A DNA stretch of 64,000 nt from positions 744,001 through 808,000 of the forward strand of contig CAWHMS010000003.1 of assembly GCA_963830495.1 (NCBI GenBank), in the 5' to 3' direction. Positions 53,576 to 62,157 of this stretch are shown here, piece by piece; position 1 is the stretch's first letter; the number at the start of each line of letters is the position of its first letter. The stretch comes from CAWHMS01 sp963830495. Lineage in GTDB: Bacteria > Actinomycetota > Actinomycetes > Propionibacteriales > Nocardioidaceae. Made by a program: the position numbers and the translations under genes. The notes below the pieces were generated by a model, which was not told where the DNA came from, ran no database searches, and worked only from the letters and a program-made list of their open reading frames with translations.

Positions 53576-54460
53576 GTGAGCGAGCCGATGAGGTCCCGAC
53601 CATCGACGAACCTGAGGTCTCGTTCGGTCATGGCCGGTGAGGCGTCGGCAGCGGCTGCCGAGGTCGAGGCGGAGATCGCCACAGCCCCCGATCCGGCCGC
53701 TGCCGCGTTCTTCGACGTCGACAACACGGTGATGCAGGGGGCCTCGATCTTTCACCTGGCCCGGGGGCTGTACCGCCGCGAGTTCTTCACCACCCGCGAC
53801 ATCGCCCGGGCCGCCTGGGACCAGGCCTACTTCCGTCTGATCGGGGTCGAGGACCCGGACGCGGTGGCCAACGCCCGCGAGTCGGCGTTGTCGTTCATCG
53901 CCGGCCACCGGGTGGAGGAGCTGGAGTCCCTCGGCGAGGAGATCTTCGACGAGGGCATGGCACACCGGATCTGGCCCGGTACCAGGGCTCTCGCCCAGAT
54001 ACATCTCGACCAGGGCCAGCGGGTCTGGCTGGTCACCGCAGCGCCGGTGGAGATCGCCACGATCATCGCCTACCGGCTCGGCCTCACCGGTGCACTCGGC
54101 ACGGTGGCCGAGAGCGTGGACGGCGTCTACACCGGGCGTCTCGTCGGCGACCTGCTGCACGGTCCGGTCAAGGCCGAGGCGGTGCGCGCCCTCGCCGATC
54201 GCGAGGGCCTGGATCTCGAGCGCTGCTCGGCGTACTCCGACTCCTACAACGACCTGCCGATGCTGTCCCTGGTGGGTGACCCCTGCGCCATCAACCCCGA
54301 CGGGAAGCTGCGCGACCACGCCCGCAACCAGGGGTGGCGCATCCGTGACTACCGCACCGGCCGCAAGGCGATGAAGGTGGGGCTGGTCGCCGCGATGGCC
54401 ACCGGCGCCGTCGTGGGCGGCACGGCCGCGGCGGTGGGCCTGCGTCGCAAGATCCGCTGA
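53576..54460 (+). CDS. HAD-IB family phosphatase (SerB1-like)
   Basis: The product has 294 residues from the GTG at 53576. The first 40 are poorly conserved and Ala-rich. The catalytic motif is FFDVDNTVMQG (DxD). The phosphate-binding Thr lies in VWLVTAAPVE, Lys in HGPVKAEAV and the metal Asp pair in YSDSYNDLPML. The C-terminus is a membrane helix (LVAAMATGAVVGGTAAAVGL) with a basic end. The family includes phosphoserine phosphatase-like SerB1, but the substrate may be another small phosphomonoester. Confidence 0.87.
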   Translation: MSEPMRSRPSTNLRSRSVMAGEASAAAAEVEAEIATAPDPAAAAFFDVDNTVMQGASIFHLARGLYRREFFTTRDIARAAWDQAYFRLIGVEDPDAVANARESALSFIAGHRVEELESLGEEIFDEGMAHRIWPGTRALAQIHLDQGQRVWLVTAAPVEIATIIAYRLGLTGALGTVAESVDGVYTGRLVGDLLHGPVKAEAVRALADREGLDLERCSAYSDSYNDLPMLSLVGDPCAINPDGKLRDHARNQGWRIRDYRTGRKAMKVGLVAAMATGAVVGGTAAAVGLRRKIR

Positions 54461-54511
54461 CACCCAGAGGAACGCCGGACGCACGTCGGCCGACCTCCGC
54501 CGAGGCTGGGG

Positions 54512-55549
54512 TTAGGAGAAGACGCCCCGACGCCGGATCAGCAGCGAGTAGAGCGTGTGTTGGATCGTCTCGCGCACCTGGTCGGTCACGTTGAAGACCA
54601 ACATCGGGTCGTCGGCCGCGGCGTCACCATAGGAGTCGGTGCGGATCGGCTCACCGAACTCGATCAGCCACTTCGACGGCAGCGGGATCATGCCGAGCGG
54701 GCCCAACCACGGGAAGAACGGGGTGATGGGGATGTACGGCGCTCCCAACAGCCGGGCCAGCGACGGGATGTCACCCACCAGCGGATAGATCTCCTCGGCG
54801 CCGACGACCGAGCACGGCACGATCGGGACCCCTGTCCGCAGCGCGGCGGAGACGAAGCCGCCGCGACCGAATCGCTGCAGCTTGTAGCGCTCGGAGAACG
54901 GCTTGCCGATGCCCTTGAACCCTTCGGGCCAGACGCCGACCAGGTCTCCCCGGGACAGCATCCGCTCCGCGTCCTCGTTGCTGGCCAGGGTGGCACCGCC
55001 CTTGCGCGCGAGCTCGCCGACGAACGGCATCCGGAAGACCAGGTCTGCTCCCAGCATGCGGAGGAAGCGGCCGGTGTTGTCGTGCACGACCAGGCCGGTC
55101 ATCAACCCGTCCATCGGCACCGTGCCGGAGTGGTTGGACACCACCAGGGCGCCCTCGTCGGCCGGGATGTTCTCCATCCCCCGCACCTCGATGCGGAACC
55201 ATCGCTCGGCCAGTGGCCGCAGCGCCGTGAGCAGGAAGCGCTCGGTGACCTCCTGGTCGAAGCCGAACTCGTCGACGACGTAGTCGCCGGACAACCGGCG
55301 GCGCAGGAAGGACAGCCACTCCGCCAGCCGCCGATCCCAGGCGTCGGCGCCGAAAGTCTCCCGGGCGGCGTCGGAGACCGCGTCGGCCACGTCCTGGGCG
55401 CGCATGGGTTCGTCGGCCGTCGGTTCGCTGACGACCCGCGGTGGCGCACCCTCGCCGGCCAGTGCTCGGGCCGCAGCCGAGGGTGACGTCCGCGAGCCGC
55501 GGCCGGGTCGGCCACGACCACCAATCGGGATCACGTCGGCGTCAGCCAC
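54512..55549 (-). CDS. Glycerophospholipid acyltransferase (PlsC-like)
   Basis: The product has 345 residues with a start at the GTG at 55547-55549 (VADADVIPIGG). An Ala- and Pro-rich lead of about 60 residues precedes a lysophospholipid acyltransferase domain. The His/Asp block is NHSGTVPMD, with six rather than four residues between His and Asp. The second block is GVWPEGFKGIGKPFSERYKL. It probably acylates a lysolipid or glycolipid at the membrane. The gene overlaps the epimerase gene by eight bases, and the pair is found together in mycobacteria too. Confidence 0.82.
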   Translation of the reverse strand: MADADVIPIGGRGRPGRGSRTSPSAAARALAGEGAPPRVVSEPTADEPMRAQDVADAVSDAARETFGADAWDRRLAEWLSFLRRRLSGDYVVDEFGFDQEVTERFLLTALRPLAERWFRIEVRGMENIPADEGALVVSNHSGTVPMDGLMTGLVVHDNTGRFLRMLGADLVFRMPFVGELARKGGATLASNEDAERMLSRGDLVGVWPEGFKGIGKPFSERYKLQRFGRGGFVSAALRTGVPIVPCSVVGAEEIYPLVGDIPSLARLLGAPYIPITPFFPWLGPLGMIPLPSKWLIEFGEPIRTDSYGDAAADDPMLVFNVTDQVRETIQHTLYSLLIRRRGVFS

Positions 55550-56570
55550 GGCCCACCGCCTTGGCGAGAAGTCCCGCCGCCTGGTGCTCCGCGCCATCCC
55601 AACGCTCCGGGCTGAGTGGGCCGGGGCCGAGCGCCTGCGCGAAGTCGTCGAACGCGGCCGCCGTGGTGTAGGTCGGCTCGAAGCCCAGCATCTCGCGCAT
55701 CCGGGTGGTGTCCAGGCCGCGACCGTAGGTCAGGAAGGAGGTCTGCTCCGAGCTCAGGTCGGCATACCGCGCCTGCCGGAAGAGCGACCCGATGCCGCCC
55801 ATCAGCACGGGAGGTACGGCGACCGCCGGCCGACCGAGCCGGCGCAGCGCCTGCGAAAGCATCAGCACCCCGTCGCCGGCGACGTTGTAGGTGCCGGCCA
55901 CGTCGGTCAACGTCGCGTGGCGCAGCGCGGCCAGCGCGTCGTCCTCGTGGCAGAACTGCAGTCGCGGGTCGAAGCCGAGCACCGTGGGCACGACGGGGAG
56001 CGCGAAGTACCGGGTCAGCGAGGTCTCGATGACCGGGCCGATGAGATTGGCACAGCGCAGCATGGTGACCCGAACGTCGGGTCGGCGGCGGGCGAACCCG
56101 CGCACGTACCCCTCGACCTCGACCGAGTCCTTCGCAAAGCCCGATCGCGGCATCCGGCGTGGCGCCATGTCCTCGCTGAACATTGCCGGGTCGCGCGGTG
56201 AGGAGCCGTAGACCTTCGACGACGACTTGACGACGAGGTGCTCGACCTGCGGCGACTTCTGGCAGGCAGCGAGCAGCTGCATCGTGCCGATGACGTTGAT
56301 CTCCTTCATCGACGTGCGGCCGCCCGCGCTACGGCTGGTGGCGATCACGCCCAGGTGGACGACGGTGTCGACGGCCTCGCCGGCGATGACCTTGGCGATC
56401 ACGGGGTTGCGGATGTCCGCCCGGACGAAGCGTACGTCGCCGAGGTCGCTCCGCGGCGGCACGACGTCAACCCCGATGACGCGCTGCACACCCGGGTCCT
56501 GCGCGATGCTGCGGGCGAAGCGGCCGCCCAGATCTCGGCAGACACCGGTGACAAGGACGACGCGACCCAT
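55542..56570 (-). CDS. NAD(P)-dependent epimerase/dehydratase-like protein
   Basis: This extended SDR-family protein has 342 residues. The N-terminal Rossmann loop reads VTGVCRDLGGRFARSIA, which departs from the usual GxxGxxG. A block HLGVIATSRSAGG follows. In the usual YxxxK active site, Lys is kept (SGFAKDSVE) but Ser stands at the Tyr position. A classical GalE-like epimerase mechanism is therefore doubtful. It may bind a nucleotide-linked substrate or be a lipid- or wall-related protein acting with the acyltransferase. Confidence 0.82.
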   Translation of the reverse strand: MGRVVLVTGVCRDLGGRFARSIAQDPGVQRVIGVDVVPPRSDLGDVRFVRADIRNPVIAKVIAGEAVDTVVHLGVIATSRSAGGRTSMKEINVIGTMQLLAACQKSPQVEHLVVKSSSKVYGSSPRDPAMFSEDMAPRRMPRSGFAKDSVEVEGYVRGFARRRPDVRVTMLRCANLIGPVIETSLTRYFALPVVPTVLGFDPRLQFCHEDDALAALRHATLTDVAGTYNVAGDGVLMLSQALRRLGRPAVAVPPVLMGGIGSLFRQARYADLSSEQTSFLTYGRGLDTTRMREMLGFEPTYTTAAAFDDFAQALGPGPLSPERWDGAEHQAAGLLAKAVGRG

Positions 56571-56593
56571 GCTCGTGGCTGTCTTCGCTGCGG

Positions 56594-56695
56594 TTACTTG
56601 CCCTGGCGACGCCGCTGCACGCGCGTCTTCTTGAGCAGCTTGCGGTGCTTCTTCTTCGCCATCCGCTTGCGACGCTTCTTGATGACAGAACCCAC
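56594..56695 (-). CDS. Small 30S ribosomal protein bS22 (AURKAIP1/COX24 domain)
   Basis: This gene codes for a 33-residue, very basic protein, MGSVIKKRRKRMAKKKHRKL and then LKKTRVQRRRQGK. It matches the actinobacterial bS22 protein found near the decoding centre of mycobacterial ribosomes, related to the COX24/AURKAIP1 domain. The start is a GTG at 56693-56695, preceded by GAGAGG at seven bases. It lies 23 bases before the epimerase gene on the same strand. Automated annotation may miss it because of its size. Confidence 0.9.
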   Translation of the reverse strand: MGSVIKKRRKRMAKKKHRKLLKKTRVQRRRQGK

Positions 56696-56930
56696 GGTCT
56701 ACCTCTCGGCGGTCGATTCCCGGGCTCCTGCCCGGACGCCCAGCGCACGCCGGTCCAGGCGTGACCGGCCTTAGCCTACTCGGCCCCGCACGCTCATCGA
56801 ACGGCCGGCCGGATAGCCCGTTCGGACCCCTCCGCCTCCACCGAAGGCACTACTTCCTGTAGTTGACAATGTACGCTGCGTGACAAATCGGGAGAATCGA
56901 CCGCATCCGTCGTACACGAGGAGACCGTCC

Positions 56931-57443
56931 ATGACCACCATCCGCCCCGGCCTGTCCCGCGGTGTCGGAGTGACGGTCGCCATGCTCGCCTTGGTGGCGA
57001 CGCTGCTTGCGGCGTCCGGGCCGGTCGAGGCGGTGCAGCAGGCGGCGACGTCGGAGCGTCAGGCCCAGTCGATGTCCGGCGCGACGTACCAGCACCGGCT
57101 GCTGCACTGGATCAACCGCGCGCGCGACCAGCGCAGCACGCGGTCGGTCCGGTTGGGTCCGTGCGTGGACGACTTCGCCGACTCCTGGGCTCGCCGCCTC
57201 GCGGTGCGGAAGCAGTTCAAGCACCAGGACCTCGGCCCGATCATGCGCCGATGCTCACTGAGCGCGGCCGGCGAGATCATCGCCATGGGTCAGGTCAGCC
57301 CACGCCAGATGGTGCGGATGTGGCTCAACTCCGACGGCCATCGCGCGATCCTGCTCAGCAAGCGGTACCGCATCGCCGGAGTCGGAGCCCACCTCGGTGA
57401 CAACCGCGCGTGGTACGGCGTCGTCGACTTCGGTCGCCGCTGA
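56931..57443 (+). CDS. Secreted CAP (SCP/PR-1) domain protein
   Basis: The product has 170 residues from the ATG at 56931, which follows AGGAGA. A signal peptide covers about residues 1-34 (VTVAMLALVATLLAASG, cleavage near VEA-VQ). The CAP domain starts at LLHWINRARDQR. Its likely cavity residues are His in FKHQD, Glu in AAGEIIAM and His in SDGHRAILLS. CAP proteins bind lipids or act in cell-wall biology; the activity here is unknown. TTGACA at 56863-56868 may be a -35, but I see no well-spaced -10. Confidence 0.85.
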   Translation: MTTIRPGLSRGVGVTVAMLALVATLLAASGPVEAVQQAATSERQAQSMSGATYQHRLLHWINRARDQRSTRSVRLGPCVDDFADSWARRLAVRKQFKHQDLGPIMRRCSLSAAGEIIAMGQVSPRQMVRMWLNSDGHRAILLSKRYRIAGVGAHLGDNRAWYGVVDFGRR

Positions 57444-57495
57444 GGCCGACGCCGGCGCTCGGCGCGAGAAGGCGCGGGACCTGTCCGCCCGACAA

Positions 57496-57529
57496 CTGGA
57501 GGGCGGGAACTGTCGGCCACGCCCTCCAG
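57496..57529. terminator. Bidirectional hairpin terminator
   Basis: CTGGAGGGCG at 57496-57505 and CGCCCTCCAG at 57520-57529 form a perfect ten-base-pair stem with a 14-base loop. It lies between the convergent CAP gene and excisionase-like gene, as expected for a shared terminator. There is no T-tract. Confidence 0.65.
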
Positions 57530-57562
57530 CAGTGTGTCGATGCAGAGATCCTGCTCGCGCAG

Positions 57563-57772
57563 TCACCCCGCCTGGAAGTAGGACTTCCGCAGATACTCGT
57601 TGACGGCATCTTCGGGTACGCGGAACGAACGTCCGACGCGGACGGCCGGCAGCTCGCCACTGTGCACGAGCCGGTAGACCGTCATCTTGGACACGCGCAT
57701 GACGGCGGCCACTTCGGCCACCGTCAAGAACTTGACCTCGGAGATTCCCTCTCCGGTCGAGCGTGAGGCCAT
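57563..57772 (-). CDS. Excisionase-like (MerR/BldC-type) DNA-binding protein
   Basis: The product has 69 residues from the ATG at 57770-57772. It has a single winged helix-turn-helix of the excisionase/BldC kind: FLTVAEVAAVMRVSKMTVYR, then LVHSGELPAVRVGRSFRVPE. No integrase or attachment site is nearby, so it is probably a chromosomal regulator rather than a phage excisionase. A gene of this kind sits between proC and bS22 in mycobacteria as well. Confidence 0.87.
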   Translation of the reverse strand: MASRSTGEGISEVKFLTVAEVAAVMRVSKMTVYRLVHSGELPAVRVGRSFRVPEDAVNEYLRKSYFQAG

Positions 57773-57950
57773 GGAGCACCAACTTCCGTAGCGGACGCTC
57801 CTCGGCTTCCCCACCGAGACACCATCGTCCGCGCTCAGATCGTGAGAGTAGTGGTTCGTGTGGTCAGTGGGGAAGTGGAGACGGTGATTTGGTAGGAAAA
57901 TGGGACCGAACGCATGACGGTTCGCGGCGTGTCGTCTTGACAACGACGTG

Positions 57951-59141
57951 TCAGTCTCGCCCGTAGTGCAGGTCGATCCCATGGAGGGGAAAGACCGCGT
58001 CCCGCGTCGCGGAGATACTCCGGTCCAACCACGACTCCGGGTTGTATCCAGCCGACCAGTCGTTGAAGAGCGAGTGCCGGCCGTCGGTCATCAGGGTGGG
58101 AGCCGGCCGACCGGTGAGCTGTGCGACCTCTTGTCGCCAGCTCTCGGGCACCGGGGTCTGCGGGTCGAGTGGCTCCCCGCCGACCACTGCGATCAGGTGG
58201 CTCCAGGTGCGAGGCACCACGTCGAACACCGAGTATCCCCCGCCGCCGGTCGCGACCCACCGTCCCTGACACACTTCGTGGGCCAGGTCGTGCAGGGCAA
58301 GGTGCGCACTGCGCTGGCCGTCCACGCTCAACATCAGATGCGCGAGCGGGTCGTCCATGTGCGAGTCACACCCGTGCTGAGTCACCAGCACGCTCGGCTT
58401 GAACTCGCGCAGGAGTGGTGGCACCACGGCGTGGAAGGCACGCAGCCAGCCGCCGTCGGCGGTGCCCGGCGGCAGTGCGATGTTCACCGCGGATCCCTGC
58501 GCGTCCGGCCCACCGACCTCGCTCGGTTCGCCCGTACCCGGGAAGAGCGTCCGCGGCGTCTCGTGCAAGCTGATCGTGAGCACCCGGGGATCGTCGTAGA
58601 ACACCGTCTGCACGCCGTCGCCGTGGTGTACGTCGATGTCGACGTACGCGACCCGGTCAGCGCCCTGCTCGAGCAGCCACGAGATGGCGATCGCCGGATC
58701 GTTGTAGACGCAGAAGCCGCTGGCGGCGTCCGGCATGGCGTGGTGCAGCCCGCCGCTGATGTTGACCGCGTGCTGAGCGGCCCCGGTCCAGACCCGTCGG
58801 GCCGCCTCCACGCTGGCACCGACGATGTGCGCCGACGCCTCGTGCATGCCGGCGAAGGCCGGGGTGTCGTCGGTGCCCAGGCCGTGTCGCAGCTCATCGG
58901 CACGCGGGTCGTCGCTGCAGCGTTGGACGGCGTCGACGTACGCCGCGGAGTGCACGCGCGCGATGTCGACCGGATCTCCGAGGGGAGCAGGCACCACCTC
59001 GAGGTCGGGAAGGTCCAGCAGCCCGAGGCTGCGCGCCAGCCTGATCGTGAGGTCGACGCGTACGGGCGCCATGGGGTGGCCGAACCCGAAGTCGTAGCGG
59101 GTGAGCTCGTCGTCGTAGACGACCACGGCTGGACCACTCAC
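57951..59141 (-). CDS. AcuC-like class I histone deacetylase-family protein
   Basis: This zinc-dependent deacetylase has 396 residues. The catalytic His pair is in SGGLHHAMPDAASG. Zinc ligands are in YVDIDVHHGDGVQ (Asp, His) and in QHGCDSHMDDPLAH (Asp). A Tyr lies in GGGGYSVFDVVPR. In Bacillus, AcuC deacetylates acetyl-CoA synthetase. Here the target may be acetyl-lysine proteins or a small acetylated amine. The GTG at 59139-59141 has a probable leaderless promoter. Confidence 0.88.
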   Translation of the reverse strand: MSGPAVVVYDDELTRYDFGFGHPMAPVRVDLTIRLARSLGLLDLPDLEVVPAPLGDPVDIARVHSAAYVDAVQRCSDDPRADELRHGLGTDDTPAFAGMHEASAHIVGASVEAARRVWTGAAQHAVNISGGLHHAMPDAASGFCVYNDPAIAISWLLEQGADRVAYVDIDVHHGDGVQTVFYDDPRVLTISLHETPRTLFPGTGEPSEVGGPDAQGSAVNIALPPGTADGGWLRAFHAVVPPLLREFKPSVLVTQHGCDSHMDDPLAHLMLSVDGQRSAHLALHDLAHEVCQGRWVATGGGGYSVFDVVPRTWSHLIAVVGGEPLDPQTPVPESWRQEVAQLTGRPAPTLMTDGRHSLFNDWSAGYNPESWLDRSISATRDAVFPLHGIDLHYGRD

Positions 59142-59148
59142 GTTCGTG

Positions 59149-59154
59149 ACTCTA
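59149..59154 (-). promoter_or_regulatory. -10 element of probable leaderless promoter
   Basis: On the minus strand TAGAGT ends seven bases before the GTG of the AcuC-like gene, with no ribosome binding site between. Confidence 0.5.
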
Positions 59155-59186
59155 GCCGCTCCGAGCCGGTGAACAGCCGCGCAGAC

Positions 59187-59993
59187 TCAGTCCTGACCAC
59201 CAGCCGCCAGCGCTCGCGACCTGTCGCGCGCCGCCTCCAACGCGGTCATGAAGGCGGCCCGCACCTTGTGGTCCTCGAGCTCGCGAACGGCCGCGGCCGT
59301 CGTACCTCCCGGGGAGGTCACCCGCTCGCGCAGCACGGTCGGGTGCTCGCCGGTCTCGCGCAGCAGCTTGGCCGAACCCACCACGGTCTGGACGACGAGC
59401 TCGCTGGCGGTGGCCCGAGGCAGTCCGAGGTGGACGCCGGCCTCGATCATCGCCTCGACCACGAAGAACAGGTACGCCGGGCCGGAGCCGGAGATCGCGG
59501 TCACCGCGTCCTGCTGCTTCTCCGGCACCCGGATGACGCGACCGGTGGCCCGCATGAGCTCTTCTGCTTCGACCAGATGGTCCTCGTCGCAGTGGGTGCC
59601 CCGAGAGATCGCCGCCATGCCCTCGTCGACGAGCGCCGGTATGTTGGGCATGACCCGTACGACGGCGACGCCCTCGACCAGCCGCGCCTCGATGGTGTCG
59701 GTCGTGATGCCCGCCGCCAGCGAGATGACCAGCTTGCCGGGCTTGACGACCGGTGAGATCTCGTCGAGCAGGTCGGCCATGTCCTGCGGCTTGACGACGA
59801 GCATCAGGGTCTCGGCCCGCTCGGCGGCCTCGGTGTTGCTGACGACCTCGACGCCGTACCGCTCGCGAAGCTCCGCCGCCCGATCGGGCCGCCGCTCCGA
59901 CATCACGAGATCCCGCGGCAGCCGACCGGCGCGCACCAGACCGGAGACGACGGTCTCCCCCATCACCCCGGCTCCCAGCACGGCGACTGCCAT
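59187..59993 (-). CDS. proC: Pyrroline-5-carboxylate reductase
   Basis: This enzyme makes L-proline from pyrroline-5-carboxylate with NAD(P)H. It has 268 residues. The Rossmann loop is VLGAGVMGETVVSGL. The family signature is the C-terminal stretch RVTSPGGTTAAAVRELEDH, and AISGSGPAYLFF is part of the active site. It begins 16 bases after the proline dehydrogenase gene, so the biosynthetic and degradative enzymes of proline share a transcript. Confidence 0.95.
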   Translation of the reverse strand: MAVAVLGAGVMGETVVSGLVRAGRLPRDLVMSERRPDRAAELRERYGVEVVSNTEAAERAETLMLVVKPQDMADLLDEISPVVKPGKLVISLAAGITTDTIEARLVEGVAVVRVMPNIPALVDEGMAAISRGTHCDEDHLVEAEELMRATGRVIRVPEKQQDAVTAISGSGPAYLFFVVEAMIEAGVHLGLPRATASELVVQTVVGSAKLLRETGEHPTVLRERVTSPGGTTAAAVRELEDHKVRAAFMTALEAARDRSRALAAGGQD

Positions 59994-60009
59994 GACCGCC
60001 TCCGTCCCG

Positions 60010-60939
60010 TCAGCCCTTCGAGATCAGCGAACGTGCGAAGAATGCCACGTTGGCAGGGCGCTCCGCGAGCCGTCTCATGAGGTAGCCGTACCACTCGAGG
60101 CCGTACGGGATGTAGACGCGGACGGCCTCACCGGCCGCGGCCAGACGCTTCTGCTCGTCGGGTCGGATCCCGAAAAGCATCTGATACTCGTAGCTGCCCT
60201 GTGCGCGCTGGTGCCGGGCAGCGAGGGCACCGGCGATCTCGATCAGCCGCGGGTCGTGCGAGGCGACCATCGGGTAGCCGTCGCCGGCCATCAGCACCTT
60301 GAGGCAGCGCACATAGGCGAGGTCGACCTCGTGCTTGCCCTGGTAGGCCACCGACTCGGGCTCCTTGTAGGCGCCCTTGCAGAGTCGCACCCGCGAGCCC
60401 GGGACGGCGAGCTCCTTGCAGTCGCCTTCGGTGCGGTGCAGGTAGGCCTGCAGCACTGCCCCGGTCGCGGGGAAGTCCCCGCGCAGCTCGGCCAGGATGG
60501 CGAGCGTGGAGTCGGTCGTGGTGTGGTCTTCCATGTCGAGGGTGACCGTCGTGCCGACGTCGGCCGCCGCCTGGCAGATGCGGCGCGCGTTGTCCAGCGC
60601 GATGCGCTCGCCGTCCCCTGGGAGTGCCTGGCCGACCGCGGACAGCTTGACCGACACCTCGGCCCCCGAGGTGAGCCCGGCCTCGGCAAGCTGCTCGAGC
60701 ACGTCGACGTACGCCTCGACGGTCGTCTGCGCCTGGCCGAGGTCGAGGGTGTCCTCGCCCAGGTAGTCCAACGTCACCGTGAGTCCGTCCCGGAGCAGGT
60801 CTCGGGTGGCCCCGACGGCCTCAGCCGTCGACTCGCCAGGAACGAACCGCGCCACCACACCACTCGAGAGTGGCAGCGTGGTGATGAGTCGCTTGACGCC
60901 GTCGCTACGGGAGAGCTTGAGCAGGGGCTGACGGAGCAC
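60010..60939 (-). CDS. Proline dehydrogenase
   Basis: This monofunctional FAD-dependent proline dehydrogenase of 309 residues oxidises proline to pyrroline-5-carboxylate and passes electrons to the quinone pool. Substrate-binding residues are in VRLCKGAYKEPESVAYQ, SHDPRLIEIAG and YGLEWYGYLMRRLAERPAN. The GTG start at 60937-60939 follows AGGAGG. The dehydrogenase for the next step is not in the window. Confidence 0.93.
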   Translation of the reverse strand: MLRQPLLKLSRSDGVKRLITTLPLSSGVVARFVPGESTAEAVGATRDLLRDGLTVTLDYLGEDTLDLGQAQTTVEAYVDVLEQLAEAGLTSGAEVSVKLSAVGQALPGDGERIALDNARRICQAAADVGTTVTLDMEDHTTTDSTLAILAELRGDFPATGAVLQAYLHRTEGDCKELAVPGSRVRLCKGAYKEPESVAYQGKHEVDLAYVRCLKVLMAGDGYPMVASHDPRLIEIAGALAARHQRAQGSYEYQMLFGIRPDEQKRLAAAGEAVRVYIPYGLEWYGYLMRRLAERPANVAFFARSLISKG

Positions 60940-61083
60940 GGATCCTCCTGGCGGAACTCCGGGTCGAGGAAGCCGTCATAGGGTACGCCTCAGGCCCGCA
61001 GCCGACCGCACGCCCGTCGTGCGGCGTCTAGGATCGGGTCGCGCCCGTCGCCGGCGCCACCACTCGACCGGAGGTCCCGACTG

Positions 61084-61305
61084 ATGGCTCACCACATCAA
61101 CGCCGAGCTCGTCGCCAACGTCTGGAAGGTCGTGGCCAAGACCGGTGACGTGGTCGCCCCCGACGACACACTCGTCATCCTGGAGTCGATGAAGATGGAG
61201 ATCCCGGTGCCGGCCGAGGTCAGTGGCACGGTCACCGAGGTCGCCGTCAACGAGGGGGACGTGGTGACCGAGGGCGACCTGCTCGCCGAGATCGAGGAGT
61301 CCTGA
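61084..61305 (+). CDS. Free-standing biotin/lipoyl carrier protein
   Basis: The product has 73 residues and is a single biotinyl domain. Lys37 in ESMKMEIPV is the attachment site; the Met-Lys-Met form indicates biotin rather than lipoate. It resembles the short biotinylated protein of mycobacteria known as TB7.3. No carboxylase gene is adjacent, so its partner is elsewhere. GGAGG precedes the ATG, and TAGGAT at 61029-61034 may be its -10. Confidence 0.9.
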   Translation: MAHHINAELVANVWKVVAKTGDVVAPDDTLVILESMKMEIPVPAEVSGTVTEVAVNEGDVVTEGDLLAEIEES

Positions 61306-61351
61306 CCGCATCTCCCGCCTGATCGCCCGTTCCAGACCCTCCCGGTCGAAG

Positions 61352-61412
61352 GGATCCGACTCCCAGCAGGTGATGGCCCGCTCAGCGTCGGATCCTTGGG
61401 CCTCGGCTGAGG
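61352..61412. terminator. Inverted repeats between convergent genes
   Basis: GGATCCGAC at 61352-61360 pairs perfectly with GTCGGATCC at 61387-61395 across a 26-base loop. A second small hairpin, CCTC-GGCT-GAGG, lies at 61401-61412. They sit between the ends of the biotin carrier gene and the ABC permease gene and probably end both transcripts. Confidence 0.5.
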
Positions 61413-61419
61413 AGGAGGG

Positions 61420-62157
61420 TCAGGCGGTACGACGGCGCAACGTGGCGGCGCCGAGGGCCAGAAAGCCGACGATGAACGCGACGATCACCGTGAGGTCCCG
61501 CCACAGGTCGGCGTCGAGGTCCGCGCTGGCCTGCAGCCTCTGCATGGCGTCGACGGCGTAGGAGAGCGGAAGTACGTCGGAGATGGCTGCCAGCACGTCC
61601 GGCAGCTGGTCTCGAGGCACGAAGAGCCCGCACAGCAGGATCTGTGGAATCACCAGCGCCGGCATGAACTGCACGGCCTGAAACTCGGTCTCGGCGAAGG
61701 CCGAGACGAACAAACCCAGCGCCGTCCCGAGGATCGCATCGAGGATCGCGACCAGGGTGAGCGCCCACAGCGGTCCGGCGAGGTTCAGCCCCAGCAGCCC
61801 GACGGTCAGGCCCACCGCGAGCAGCGACTGCAGCAGCGCGATGACCCCGAAGGCGATGGCGTAGCCGAGCAGCAGGTCGAACTTGGCCATCGGCATGGTC
61901 AAGAGCCGCTCGAGGGTTCCCGACGTACGCTCCCGCAGCGTCGTCACCGACGTCACCAGGAACATGACGGTGAAGGGAAACGTCGCGAGCAGCGGTGGCC
62001 CGAGCTGGTCGAACGTCGTCTGGTCACGATCGAACATCCACCAGAGCAGGACCAGCAGCACACACGGGAGCGCCAGCATCAGCGCGACCGTGCGGTGGTC
62101 GCGTCGGAGCTGGGTCAGCACCCGCAGGGCCACGGCGAGCGTGATCGAGGGCGTCAT
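61420..62157 (-). CDS. ABC-2 type transporter permease
   Basis: The product has 245 residues with six membrane helices, typical of drug or polyketide exporters. The loop TTLRERTSGTLERLLTMPM is the ABC-2 family hallmark. The later block QILLCGLFVPRDQLPDVL is also typical. The ATG overlaps the stop of the ATPase gene (ATGA). The substrate is unknown; a TetR regulator suggests a toxic or lipid-like compound. Confidence 0.9.
   Translation of the reverse strand: MTPSITLAVALRVLTQLRRDHRTVALMLALPCVLLVLLWWMFDRDQTTFDQLGPPLLATFPFTVMFLVTSVTTLRERTSGTLERLLTMPMAKFDLLLGYAIAFGVIALLQSLLAVGLTVGLLGLNLAGPLWALTLVAILDAILGTALGLFVSAFAETEFQAVQFMPALVIPQILLCGLFVPRDQLPDVLAAISDVLPLSYAVDAMQRLQASADLDADLWRDLTVIVAFIVGFLALGAATLRRRTA

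Noticed and set aside
56863..56877. TTGACA and TACGCT as a promoter for the CAP gene
   Set aside because: They are only three bases apart, so they cannot be a -35 and -10 of one promoter.
57563..57772. Excisionase-like gene as a sign of prophage or an integrated element
   Set aside because: No integrase, attachment-site repeat, tRNA or other phage gene nearby; neighbours are core genes.
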